Assembly: GCF_042652985.1 (NCBI RefSeq) | Contig: NZ_JBHSHQ010000027.1 | Span: 62,001-126,000, forward strand | Origin: Ruoffia tabacinasalis | GTDB taxonomy: Bacteria; Bacillota; Bacilli; Lactobacillales; Aerococcaceae | Length of the DNA: 64,000 bases | Direction of reading: 5' to 3' | Shown here: positions 52,543 through 61,523 of the stretch, piece after piece | How positions within the stretch are numbered: the first letter of the stretch is position 1 | Layout: every line of letters starts with the position of its first letter | The notes under the pieces: model-generated | Database searches by the model: none | Seen by the model: the letters and a program-made list of their open reading frames with translations, nothing else | What the model was told of the DNA's origin: nothing | Position numbers and translations under genes: made by a program

Positions 52543-54261
52543 TTACTCAGTTAATTTACGCATATCTGCTTCAATCGCTTCTGCTTTTTGATCAACTGTC
52601 TCACGATTATCACCGCGTACACCTAAGTATAATTTAATCTTAGGTTCTGTACCACTTGGTCTGAATGCAACCCAGCTACCGTCTTCTAACGTATATTTTA
52701 ATGCGTCTGATGAAGGATAGTCTAAGCCCGCTGATTTACCGTCAGCATATTGCAATGTTCCTTCTAAATAATCTGCTGCTTTTTCGATAGATAAACCACC
52801 TAATTGAGACGGTGTATTTTTACGTACTTGGCTCATAATACTTGCCATCTTCTCTTTTCCAGATAAGCCTGGGAATGAAACTGAAATGGTCTTTTCAACA
52901 AAGTAGCCATGTTTGTCATAGATAGCTTCTAATGCGTCACCTAATGTACGACCAGCTTTTTTATGGAAAGCCGTTAACTCAGCTAGAATAACTAAGGCTT
53001 GAATGGCATCTTTATCACGCACAAATGGTTGTACTAAGTAGCCATAACTTTCTTCGAATCCCATTAAGAATGTATGTTCATTTGTTTCTTCATATTCTTT
53101 GATTTTCTCAGCAATAAATTTAAATCCAGTTAATACTTCAACCATTTCTAAACCATAGCTTTCAATAATCGCATCGGCTAAATCAGTTGATACGATTGAT
53201 TTTACTGCAACGCCATTGTCAGGTAATTCCCCTTTTTCGCGGCGGGCATTCAGAATGTAATCTAACATGATAGATGCAATTTGGTTCCCTGAAAGTAGTT
53301 GATATGAACCGTCGGCAACACGAATCATTGCGCCTAAACGGTCAGCATCCGGGTCAGTTGCTAATAAGATATCCGCATCAACTGAACGACCTAACTCTTC
53401 TGCTTGAACGAAAGCATCTGCGGACTCTGGGTTAGGTGACTTAACTGTTGGGAAGTCTCCATCAGAATCTGCTTGTGATTTAACAACTTGAATATTATCA
53501 AAGCCGATTTGCTCTAATGCTTTTAGACCAATCATTAAACCTGTTCCGTGTAATGGTGTGAAGACGATATTGACTTCATCTTTCATTGATTGCACTAAGT
53601 CTAAATCAACTGTGACAGCCTTCATCTCTTCTAAGTAAACATTATCTACGCGTTCACCGATAATTTCAATGGTTCCTGATCCTAGCAAGTCTGTCTTATC
53701 TCCGACAGCTACTTCAAGTGGATTATCAATTGCGCGAACATATTCTGTTAATTTATCCGCTGCTTCTGGTGGCATTTGCCCACCATCTTCGCCGTAAACT
53801 TTGTATCCATTGTATTCGGCTGGATTATGGCTCGCAGTAATCATAATACCAGCATATGTATTTAAATGACGCACTGCAAATGAAAGGACAGGTGTTGGTC
53901 TTAAACTTTCATATACGTAACTCTTGATGTCATGCTTTCCTAACACCATCGCTGCTTCCATAGCAAATTCAGGTGAGAAATGACGTGAATCGTAAGCAAT
54001 CGCTACCCCGCGTTTTTTAGCATCTTCCCCGGCGTCTTCGATTAACTTCGCTAAGCCTTCTGTCGCTTGGCGAACAGTATAGATATTCATGCGATTTGTA
54101 CCTGGTCCTAATACTCCACGCATCCCTGCAGTACCAAAACTTAAGTTCGCTCCGAAGGCATCTTCGCTTTCTTCGCGTGATAATTGATTCAGCTCTTCGC
54201 TTAAATGTGTATCAAGTGACTCATGATTTTTCCATAGTTGATATATTTCTTCCCAAGACAT
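52543..54261 (-). CDS. pgcA: Phosphoglucomutase / phosphomannomutase
   Basis: Interconverts glucose 6-phosphate and glucose 1-phosphate for cell-wall and lipid glycosylation. The 572 residues contain the phosphoserine loop TASHNPAEYNGYK, the metal loop DPDADRLG, sugar loop GFEESYGYL and the phosphate-binding RPSGTEPKIKLYL. The start has AAGGTGGG just upstream. It is typical of the B. subtilis PgcA type. Confidence 0.94.
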   Translation of the reverse strand: MSWEEIYQLWKNHESLDTHLSEELNQLSREESEDAFGANLSFGTAGMRGVLGPGTNRMNIYTVRQATEGLAKLIEDAGEDAKKRGVAIAYDSRHFSPEFAMEAAMVLGKHDIKSYVYESLRPTPVLSFAVRHLNTYAGIMITASHNPAEYNGYKVYGEDGGQMPPEAADKLTEYVRAIDNPLEVAVGDKTDLLGSGTIEIIGERVDNVYLEEMKAVTVDLDLVQSMKDEVNIVFTPLHGTGLMIGLKALEQIGFDNIQVVKSQADSDGDFPTVKSPNPESADAFVQAEELGRSVDADILLATDPDADRLGAMIRVADGSYQLLSGNQIASIMLDYILNARREKGELPDNGVAVKSIVSTDLADAIIESYGLEMVEVLTGFKFIAEKIKEYEETNEHTFLMGFEESYGYLVQPFVRDKDAIQALVILAELTAFHKKAGRTLGDALEAIYDKHGYFVEKTISVSFPGLSGKEKMASIMSQVRKNTPSQLGGLSIEKAADYLEGTLQYADGKSAGLDYPSSDALKYTLEDGSWVAFRPSGTEPKIKLYLGVRGDNRETVDQKAEAIEADMRKLTE

Positions 54262-54460
54262 AATTATCCCACCTTTTCTAATGTTATTTTTATTATAACA
54301 TCATTTTATAATACAACAAAGGTTAATCTGTCCTGAGTTAAAGCCTTTTCACAGTTCCCTTATTTTATTTATCGTTTTTAGTCAATATATCACTTTAATC
54401 CGCGACATCTTTTATTATCTTTATCACTTTTCTTAGTAAATATTCGATAAAATTTACATA

Positions 54461-54503
54461 AAAATTGACCAACTAAATTAGAGGTTAGTCTAATCCGTTG
54501 GTC
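54461..54503 (-). terminator. Terminator after trxB
   Basis: GACCAAC (54467-54473) pairs with GTTGGTC (54497-54503), with an inner ATTAGA/TCTAAT stem; minus strand ends GGTCAATTTTTATG. Confidence 0.75.
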
Positions 54504-54515
54504 ATGCTTTATAAT

Positions 54516-55475
54516 TTAGTTTACTTGGTTAACTGGATCTTTCAAGCTTTGAACATAGTCAAATGCGCCTTGTCCAGCAATACTTCCGTCTCCGGCAGCT
54601 GTAACAATTTGGCGTAGGTGTTTTTGACGGATATCTCCAACTGCAAATAAACCTGGAACAGTTGTTTCCATGCGCTCATTGGTAATGATCCAGCCTTCTT
54701 CATCTGTGACACCTAAATTCTCAACAATATATGAGTTTGGTATTAGACCAATGTAGACAAAGACACCATTAGTTTCAAAGTCTTCTACTTTGTTCGTTTT
54801 TACATTACGAATTGTAACTGAATTAACGCCATTTTCACCATTAATCTCTTCAACGACACTATCCCAAATAAAGTCAACTTTAGGGTTATTAAAGGCACGG
54901 TCTTGAAGAATTTGTTGTGCTCTTAATTGATCACGGCGGTGAATGATTGTTACTTTATCAGCGAACTGCGTTAAGTAATTACCTTCTTCGACAGCTGAGT
55001 CTCCACCACCAACAACAACTAAGTTACGGTCACGGAAAAAGAAACCATCACATACTGCACAGTATGACACACCTGAACCGCTTAAACGGTCTTCACCTGG
55101 AACACCTAACTCACGGTGATGGGCACCTGTTGCAATAACAACCGCGGGTGCGATATAAATTTTGTCAGCGGTATGAACATATTTCGTTGTTCCTGACACT
55201 TCAATATGAGTCACATCACCGTATAAGTGCTCTGCACCAAACTCCATCGCACTATCAAAGAATTTCCCCGCTAATTCAGGTCCACCAATTTTAGTATAGC
55301 CTGGATAGTTTTCGACATCCGCCGTATTAATTAATTCTCCACCAGGTGCACCTTTTTCAATCATAATTGTTTTTAAATTTGCACGTGATGCATATAAGGC
55401 AGCGGTCATTCCACCTGGGCCTGCTCCGATTATAATTACATCTGCTTCAACACGTTCTTTTGTTATTTCTACCAC
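54516..55475 (-). CDS. trxB: Thioredoxin reductase
   Basis: An FAD/NADPH enzyme that reduces thioredoxin. Of 319 residues, IIGAGPGGMTAALYASRANL binds FAD, SYCAVCDGFF holds the redox CxxC, VVGGGDSAVEEGNYL binds NADPH, and GLFAVGDIRQKHLRQIVTAAGDG ends the FAD site. The start is the second GTG, 9 nt after AGGAGG; the first GTG is only 3 nt from it. Confidence 0.96.
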   Translation of the reverse strand: MVEITKERVEADVIIIGAGPGGMTAALYASRANLKTIMIEKGAPGGELINTADVENYPGYTKIGGPELAGKFFDSAMEFGAEHLYGDVTHIEVSGTTKYVHTADKIYIAPAVVIATGAHHRELGVPGEDRLSGSGVSYCAVCDGFFFRDRNLVVVGGGDSAVEEGNYLTQFADKVTIIHRRDQLRAQQILQDRAFNNPKVDFIWDSVVEEINGENGVNSVTIRNVKTNKVEDFETNGVFVYIGLIPNSYIVENLGVTDEEGWIITNERMETTVPGLFAVGDIRQKHLRQIVTAAGDGSIAGQGAFDYVQSLKDPVNQVN

Positions 55476-55572
55476 TCGCACTAACCTCCTAGGTTCGTCT
55501 GTTTAGTATTGTATATCATAGAGCTTTGATTGTTCTTAATCAATCTATTTGCTTAATACTATTTATTATATC

Positions 55573-56598
55573 TTATTTGTCAAGCGACTCTTCTTGTTTA
55601 CCTTCACGTAACATCAATGATTCAATCGCATCTTCAACAGATATTTTCTTATCTGTGTATAGAGCCAAATAAAGCATTTCCGTAATCGGCATGTCAATTC
55701 CATATTCTTTTGCTAATTCATAGGCGACTTTTACAGTTAGTATCCCTTCAACTACCATGAACATCTTCTCGCTCACTTCTGCTCTCGAATAGCCTTTAGC
55801 AATCAAGGTTCCAGCTTGGAAGTTACGGGAATGTGGGCTTGTACAAGTTACAATTAAATCTCCTACCCCACTTAAGCCAATAAAGGTTAATGGATCTGCT
55901 CCTCGAGCAGTACCAAGTCTTGATATTTCAGCTAAACCTCTAGTAATCAAGGCTGCTTTTGCATTATCACCATAACCTAAACCAGATATAATTCCTGCGC
56001 CAACGGCAATAATATTCTTTAAAGCGCCGCCTAATTCAACGCCAATAACATCCGTATTGGTATACACTCTGAAGTAACGATTCATAAACGCTTGTTGAAC
56101 TACTTGGGCAACTTCTAGATTTTCACTGGCAGCTGTTAAAGTTGTCACATCCTGGCGAGCAACTTCTTCAGCATGACTTGGTCCTGATAAGACAACGATA
56201 TCTTGATAATTATCTTTATTTAATACTTCTGTTAATACTTCGCTGATTCTTAGTTGCGTATTCATTTCCAAACCTTTCGAAGCATGCACAATCACTGGTG
56301 CTTGCGCTTGATCTTCAAGTAATGGATTTAATTCTTGTGCCATTTGTCTCATGGCATTGGTTGGGACAACTAATATAATCATCGCTGCCTTAGAGACAGC
56401 CTCAGATAAAGACGTCGTTGCTTTAATTTTTTTCGGTAAAGATACATTGGGTAAATACTTTTCATTTGTATGTGTTTGATTTATCTCATCGATAATCGTT
56501 TGCTTTCTACCCCAAAGAACTGTGTCATGTTTGTTCTCACTTAATACTTTGGCTAAAGCCGTTCCCCATGATCCTGAACCAATAACAGCAATCTTCAT
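55573..56598 (-). CDS. gpsA: NAD(P)-dependent glycerol-3-phosphate dehydrogenase
   Basis: Makes sn-glycerol 3-phosphate for phospholipids from dihydroxyacetone phosphate. The 341 residues carry IAVIGSGSWGTALAKVL, VHASKGLE, LSGPSHAEEV and GVELGGALKNIIAVGAGI. Its ATG overlaps the lgt stop by one base (TAATG). The catabolic counterpart glpO is at 61524. Confidence 0.96.
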   Translation of the reverse strand: MKIAVIGSGSWGTALAKVLSENKHDTVLWGRKQTIIDEINQTHTNEKYLPNVSLPKKIKATTSLSEAVSKAAMIILVVPTNAMRQMAQELNPLLEDQAQAPVIVHASKGLEMNTQLRISEVLTEVLNKDNYQDIVVLSGPSHAEEVARQDVTTLTAASENLEVAQVVQQAFMNRYFRVYTNTDVIGVELGGALKNIIAVGAGIISGLGYGDNAKAALITRGLAEISRLGTARGADPLTFIGLSGVGDLIVTCTSPHSRNFQAGTLIAKGYSRAEVSEKMFMVVEGILTVKVAYELAKEYGIDMPITEMLYLALYTDKKISVEDAIESLMLREGKQEESLDK

Positions 56599-57446
56599 TA
56601 TTCTCCCTCATTTCTAACAACCGTTGAACGGTCATCTGTGTAGTAAGGCACGCGGCCTTTTCCTTTTAGACGAATCCAAAGTACAAGACTAATACCAATA
56701 ACTACTAGAATAAGCGATAATATTTGAGAAACTCTTAATGGACCGATATATAAACTATCCGTTCTTAGACCTTCAATCCAAAAGCGTCCAATACCATACC
56801 AAATCATATAGAATGCGACGAGTTCACCGCGTTTGAAGAAATCTTTCCGTGGTCTTAGTAGGAGTAAAACAATTAAACCGACTAAATTCCATAAAGACTC
56901 ATATAAGAACGTTGGGTGATAGTAGGTCCCATTAATATTCATTTGTTCAATAATAAAATTAGGCAGGGCGAGGTTTTCTAGAAAGGCTTTCGATACCGGC
57001 CCCCCGTGGGCCTCTTGGTTCATAAAGTTACCCCAGCGCCCAATCAGTTGACCAGCAAAAAGTGCGGGTATCGCAATATCAAAGACATTAATGACACTGA
57101 GTTTGTATCTTTGACACAGTACATAAATTGTTATCGCACCACCGATAACACCACCGTAGATGGCCATTCCACCTTCCCAAACTCGGAATATACTTAAAGG
57201 ATCGGACAGATAAGAGTTTGAAGAGAATAGGACATAGTAGATTCTAGCTCCCACTAAACCAAAGATCACTGTCCAAAAGAGCAAGTCAAACGATGTATCT
57301 GAATCAATGCCCTTACGGCTTGCTTCACGCGTAAATAATATGTAGCCGACTAAGATAGCAAGGCCAATAATAATCCCATACCAACGGACCGGCCAGCCAA
57401 ATAATTCAAAGGCAATCGGATCAATCACTAAAAAATTCAATCCCAT
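56598..57446 (-). CDS. lgt: Prolipoprotein diacylglyceryl transferase
   Basis: Attaches diacylglycerol to the lipobox cysteine of lipoproteins. The 282 residues form a seven-helix membrane protein, with the family signature GRWGNFMNQEAHGGPVSKAFLE (residues about 134-155). I start it at the ATG directly after the hprK stop, with GGGG upstream; an in-frame GTG inside hprK is an alternative. Confidence 0.95.
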   Translation of the reverse strand: MGLNFLVIDPIAFELFGWPVRWYGIIIGLAILVGYILFTREASRKGIDSDTSFDLLFWTVIFGLVGARIYYVLFSSNSYLSDPLSIFRVWEGGMAIYGGVIGGAITIYVLCQRYKLSVINVFDIAIPALFAGQLIGRWGNFMNQEAHGGPVSKAFLENLALPNFIIEQMNINGTYYHPTFLYESLWNLVGLIVLLLLRPRKDFFKRGELVAFYMIWYGIGRFWIEGLRTDSLYIGPLRVSQILSLILVVIGISLVLWIRLKGKGRVPYYTDDRSTVVRNEGE

Positions 57447-57447
57447 T

Positions 57448-58383
57448 CTATTGTTCCCCACGGTTCTTTTGAATTAAATCGCGTAATTTACTATTAAACG
57501 TTACTTTCGCATCATAACCCATTTGAGCCGCACGGAAATTCATTGCCGCAGATTCAACAATCGCAGCTAGGTTTCGCCCAGTTTTAACTGGTATACGAAT
57601 CGAAGGCACGTGAACTTCGAATATTTGCTCATACTCTTTATCATAACCAAGTCGGTCATATTGTGTGTTTCCGTCATCCAATACTAAGTTGATAATGAGC
57701 TCTAATCGTTTACTACGACGAATCGCAGATACACCGTACAAGCTCATAACATCAATAATACCTAAGCCACGAATTTCAATCATGTTTTGTAGGATTTCTG
57801 GGGCTTCACCGTTTAAAGTCAATTCATCAATTTGATACAGCTCTACACGGTCATCCGCAATAAGTCGATGCCCTCGTTGAATCAGCTCTAAACCAGTCTC
57901 AGACTTACCAACACCACTGGATCCAACTAACAATACCCCCATACCAAAGACTTCCACAAAGACACCATGCTTTGAAAGTCTTTCAGCGAGTTTTCTCTCG
58001 AGATAATTCGTAATATTTGCTAACACCCGACTTGTTTTGGATCTAGCTGATAAGATAGGAATACCTAAAGAGTCCGCAACTGGGATTAATTCTTCAGGTA
58101 TATCAATCTCACGTGATACGACAATCGCTGGCGTCTCATCCGTACACATTAATGAGAAGATATTTGATCTTTCTTCGGATGTCTTTTCACTTAAAAACGA
58201 CATCTCAGTGCGTCCAATTAATTGGATACGTTCATGTGGATAATATTCTTTGTAACCTGTTAAAACAAGCCCAGGTCTTGAAACTTCACTTGAATAAATT
58301 TTGTTTGTTTTATACTCTTCACCATATATTAAATTGATATCTAACGTGTCTACTAACTCTTGTACAGTTACTGCATTAGTCAT
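57448..58383 (-). CDS. hprK: HPr kinase/phosphorylase
   Basis: Phosphorylates HPr at Ser46 in response to glycolytic state, giving the CcpA co-repressor. The 311 residues contain the Walker A GSSGVGKSETGLELIQRGH (about 153-171), the signature EIRGLGIIDV and GRNLAAIVESAAMNF at the C-terminus. It leads hprK-lgt-gpsA. AGGAGG precedes the ATG. It connects to the cre sites at fadD, fadE and ldh in this window. Confidence 0.96.
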   Translation of the reverse strand: MTNAVTVQELVDTLDINLIYGEEYKTNKIYSSEVSRPGLVLTGYKEYYPHERIQLIGRTEMSFLSEKTSEERSNIFSLMCTDETPAIVVSREIDIPEELIPVADSLGIPILSARSKTSRVLANITNYLERKLAERLSKHGVFVEVFGMGVLLVGSSGVGKSETGLELIQRGHRLIADDRVELYQIDELTLNGEAPEILQNMIEIRGLGIIDVMSLYGVSAIRRSKRLELIINLVLDDGNTQYDRLGYDKEYEQIFEVHVPSIRIPVKTGRNLAAIVESAAMNFRAAQMGYDAKVTFNSKLRDLIQKNRGEQ

Positions 58384-58483
58384 GACGTATATTCCTCCTG
58401 TGAATGATCTTATTTACTTCTAAATGTTATCACACAACTGCCCAACAATCACGAACCAAATATTAAATCATAACTTATATAGT

Positions 58484-58521
58484 AAAAAAATCTACACCTG
58501 CTTAATACAAGCAAGTGTAGA
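58484..58521 (-). terminator. Terminator after the PspC/LiaY gene
   Basis: TCTACACCTGCTT (58491-58503) pairs with AAGCAAGTGTAGA (58509-58521) over 13 bp with one G-U; TTTTTTT follows on the minus strand. It separates liaXY from hprK. Confidence 0.9.
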
Positions 58522-58550
58522 CTTAGTTCAATTTATTTAGTTTCGTTTAA

Positions 58551-58859
58551 TTAGAAGTCATCCCAATTATCATTATCTTCGGGTGTTACATCTTTAGGTT
58601 TATTATTCGCAGAAGGTCTATCTGAACCGAATGGATTCGATTTTCTACTTTGACCACCTTTAACTTGATAGTCATAAGGTAAAAGTAGCCCTAAAAGAAT
58701 ATATAACCAAAAACCTGATGACCCTGCCACAAGTAAGATAAAGAAGATTACTCGAACAATTGTTGGGTCAATGTTGAAATATTCAGCTAATCCCCCACAG
58801 ACACCCATAATATGTTTATCTGTTGATGACTTAAATAATTTTTTGCTTTGATTTGACAT
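58551..58859 (-). CDS. PspC-domain membrane protein (LiaY-like)
   Basis: A 102-residue protein: KKLFKSSTDKHIMGVCGGLAEYFNIDPTIVRVIFFILLVAG and a membrane helix (about 36-58), then a polar tail rich in Asn/Asp/Lys. PspC domains act in envelope stress; in enterococci LiaY follows LiaX and links it to the division septum after daptomycin challenge. The ATG after GGAGGG is chosen over one five codons upstream. It lies 40 nt after the LiaX-like gene. Confidence 0.85.
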   Translation of the reverse strand: MSNQSKKLFKSSTDKHIMGVCGGLAEYFNIDPTIVRVIFFILLVAGSSGFWLYILLGLLLPYDYQVKGGQSRKSNPFGSDRPSANNKPKDVTPEDNDNWDDF

Positions 58860-58899
58860 TTTATATCCCTCCATAATTTTTAATGTCTTGTTATGTTTA

Positions 58900-60519
58900 T
58901 TATAACTCTTTTTTACTATCTTTTAAAAATATATCGCCAGAAGTTGTTGTGATGTTAACCACTGCATTATCTGTTTCACCTGATACAATTCGGTGGTAAT
59001 GTGCTTTTTGTTTAGTTGGATGCTCGTCAATACTTTCAAGATTTGATAAGCGGTTTTTCACTTCACCATGTGTAGTCTTACTATCAATGGTTAAATTCAT
59101 TTGACTTGGCAAGGATAACTTAACATCTCCACTCACTGTCTTGATTTTAACATTCGCATCATTCGTATCTTTTTTCGTTAGATAGAAATCACTGTTTAAA
59201 GTGTCTGCTGATAAGTTTCGGATGTAACCATTCACTCGAACATCCCCATTTAAGTCATTCATCACTAGTGTATCAATCGGTGAGTTTTGAATATCAATAT
59301 CACCGTTTAATAAATCTAATGAGACTTCTTTGGCTGTGACTTTATTTAAGGTCACATCTCCATTTTTGTCTTTAACTACAATTTCTTTACTAGTTAAACC
59401 ATCTAAATCGACTTCGCCGTTCAGTAATTGAATTTGGAAGCAATCAACATCTCCTTGAGGCACTTTGATTGTACCGTCAACTGAGAATTTCGGTGATGTC
59501 ACTTTCAATACAAAGCGGTTATCAATGATACCGATCGTATTTACTTCTTCAAAGTGCTCTTTAGACGTTTCTTCATGGCTACCATGGAATCGTACTTCTG
59601 CATCAACGACAATATCGTCACCATCATGGCTCACTACTTCAACGGAACCATTATATAATTCAATCTCAAAGCGACTTACTCCTTCAACGGGATACGTAAA
59701 TTCATAATCTTGTGAACTTGTCTTAATCCATGGTACTTGGAAAGAGACATTAACATCTTTTAAGTTGAAGTTCTCTAAAAATGATTTAGATTGCTCTGTG
59801 AAGAATGAACCCCATTTTTTTCCTTCACGGGATGCTTCTTTTCCAAAATGTGTTGCTGCTTCAGCAAATTTCTCTGAACGGTTATTGAAGAATTCTTTGA
59901 AATCTTGCTTGTTAGATTCTTTACTCCAGCCTAAGGCTTCTTTTTCATTTTGTAATTCAGTCAATTCACTTTGTAAAATATCTAATTCAGCTTGAATGTG
60001 ATCTCTTTTTTCAATAGTATTTGCTTTTTGTTCAATCATTTCAGGGGTTAAATCATCTAATTCTTCAAATATCTCAATCTCGCGTATGCGTTGTTTGCTG
60101 ATTACTAATTTTTCATTCTCTTTAGCTATCTTATCGTTCAATGCTTGAATTTCAGTATTAATTTCTGCTAAACGTGCTTGATTATTCTTAACTTTCTCAG
60201 TATCTTCAGTTTCTTCAAACTCAGACCATTCTTCAAAGTCAGCCTTTTTCTCAGCGTTTTGTTTAAAGTAGTCACCCATATATTTAGCAAAGTCTTTTCC
60301 TTGATTAAAGACCTCTTCAAAGGTTTGATTAATACTTGCTTCTGTTTCTTTCTCAGTGTCATCTGTTGCTTGAGTTGTTTGAGTCGTTTCTTCATCTGTT
60401 GTGTTCGTTGATTCTGATAAAGTATCATTATTTGATGCAGCTTCTAATAAATCAAGTGCTTCTTCCATGGAAATAACATTTTGTTTTACTAGTTCAATTA
60501 TACGCTCTTTTTCATTCAT
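58900..60519 (-). CDS. LiaX-like DUF4097 protein with N-terminal helical domain
   Basis: The 539 residues match LiaX of enterococci in length and order. The start MNEKERIIELVKQNVISMEE resembles the YvlB/LiaX N-terminus, a Ser/Thr/Glu-rich stretch and a coiled coil (about 110-205) follow, and from about 275 a DUF4097 beta-solenoid with repeated short units (GSVEVVS, GEVDLDG, GDVTLNK, GDIDIQN, GDVRVNG). In enterococci LiaX senses daptomycin and antimicrobial peptides and tunes the LiaFSR response. No signal peptide is evident, as in LiaX. GGAGGT lies 8 nt before the ATG. The name is by similarity only. Confidence 0.83.
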   Translation of the reverse strand: MNEKERIIELVKQNVISMEEALDLLEAASNNDTLSESTNTTDEETTQTTQATDDTEKETEASINQTFEEVFNQGKDFAKYMGDYFKQNAEKKADFEEWSEFEETEDTEKVKNNQARLAEINTEIQALNDKIAKENEKLVISKQRIREIEIFEELDDLTPEMIEQKANTIEKRDHIQAELDILQSELTELQNEKEALGWSKESNKQDFKEFFNNRSEKFAEAATHFGKEASREGKKWGSFFTEQSKSFLENFNLKDVNVSFQVPWIKTSSQDYEFTYPVEGVSRFEIELYNGSVEVVSHDGDDIVVDAEVRFHGSHEETSKEHFEEVNTIGIIDNRFVLKVTSPKFSVDGTIKVPQGDVDCFQIQLLNGEVDLDGLTSKEIVVKDKNGDVTLNKVTAKEVSLDLLNGDIDIQNSPIDTLVMNDLNGDVRVNGYIRNLSADTLNSDFYLTKKDTNDANVKIKTVSGDVKLSLPSQMNLTIDSKTTHGEVKNRLSNLESIDEHPTKQKAHYHRIVSGETDNAVVNITTTSGDIFLKDSKKEL

Positions 60520-60582
60520 ATCATTTTACCTCCAATGATTTTTATCTATTTGCTTCTCTACACTTATTATTATGTCATCGAT

Positions 60583-60603
60583 TGTCAAGGACTTCATAGG
60601 TCC
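60583..60603 (-). promoter_or_regulatory. Inverted repeat overlapping a TTGACA hexamer upstream of the LiaX-like gene
   Basis: GGAC-N7-GTCC (60589-60603) lies directly upstream of a perfect minus-strand TTGACA (plus 60583-60588). A correctly spaced -10 was not found, so the promoter is uncertain. The repeat could bind a LiaR-type regulator. Confidence 0.35.
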
Positions 60604-60741
60604 AGAGCCCTATCTTTACTTAGTTGTAAGTTAAAGTATATCCAAATTTGTTAACGGACATATCTTTTACTTTCGTTCTATCTATATTATGCAAGCAAAT
60701 GGATATAAATTCATTGGACTATAGACCCATATTTTGAATAA

Positions 60742-60774
60742 AATAAAAAAGCTAACGGATTTCCCGCTAGCTTT
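60742..60774 (-). terminator. Terminator after glpF
   Basis: AAAGCTAACGG (60748-60758) pairs with CCGCTAGCTTT (60764-60774) over 11 bp with one G-U; TTTTTT follows on the minus strand. Confidence 0.9.
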
Positions 60775-60785
60775 AGTAAATATAT

Positions 60786-61493
60786 TTAGTTAATGATGCC
60801 AAATACAAGTGCTGCTAATGCTGCTCCAACAATCGGCGCCAATACTGGTATCCAAGAGTAACCCCAGTCAGAGTCTCTCTTTTGTTTAATTGGTAAGATC
60901 GCGTGAGCAATACGTGGACCTAAGTCACGTGCAGGATTAATTGCGTAACCCGTTGTTCCTCCCAATGATAAACCAATTCCGATAATTAAGATACCAACAC
61001 AAATTGTTGATAAACCTGGTGCGATATCGTATTTAGAAAAGCTTAAGATACCAAACATTAATACAAATGTCCCTAATAATTCACCAATAAAGTTTGAAAC
61101 TGTATTGTAAATTTCTGGTCCTGTAGCAAACGTTCCTAAGATGGCTGATGAATCTTCAGTCACATCAAAATGTGGTTTGTATTGTACCCAGACTAAGACA
61201 GCTCCTAAAAATGCACCAAGCATTTGTGCGATTGTATAAGGTATGACTGAACTCCAAGGTGTACTTCCTTCAATAGCGAAAGCGATCGTTACCGCTGGAT
61301 TTAAATGCGCAGGACTCATATAACCTGAAGCTAAAGCTCCTAATGTTACTGCAATCCCCCAACCAATCGTAATTGATAACCAACCCGCACCATTGCTTTT
61401 TGTTCCTTTAAGTAAGTTCCCAGCAACAATCCCGTCTCCTAATAAGACTAAGATTAACGTTCCAATAAATTCTCCAACTAGCTCTGTTCCCAT
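60786..61493 (-). CDS. glpF: Glycerol facilitator (aquaglyceroporin)
   Basis: A 235-residue MIP-family channel with six membrane helices. The two NPA boxes lie in HLNPAVTIAF (65-67) and AINPARDLGPR; the Asp after the second NPAR marks glycerol-conducting members over pure aquaporins. It is last in glpK-glpO-glpF. RBS AAGGGG. Confidence 0.94.
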   Translation of the reverse strand: MGTELVGEFIGTLILVLLGDGIVAGNLLKGTKSNGAGWLSITIGWGIAVTLGALASGYMSPAHLNPAVTIAFAIEGSTPWSSVIPYTIAQMLGAFLGAVLVWVQYKPHFDVTEDSSAILGTFATGPEIYNTVSNFIGELLGTFVLMFGILSFSKYDIAPGLSTICVGILIIGIGLSLGGTTGYAINPARDLGPRIAHAILPIKQKRDSDWGYSWIPVLAPIVGAALAALVFGIIN

Positions 61494-61523
61494 CTGTTTC
61501 CCCTTTTACATATTAAATTTTTA

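Noticed and set aside
60178..60411. Plus-strand ORF opposite the LiaX-like coiled coil
   Set aside because: It is a shadow of the Lys/Glu-rich coiled-coil coding sequence, without a Shine-Dalgarno.
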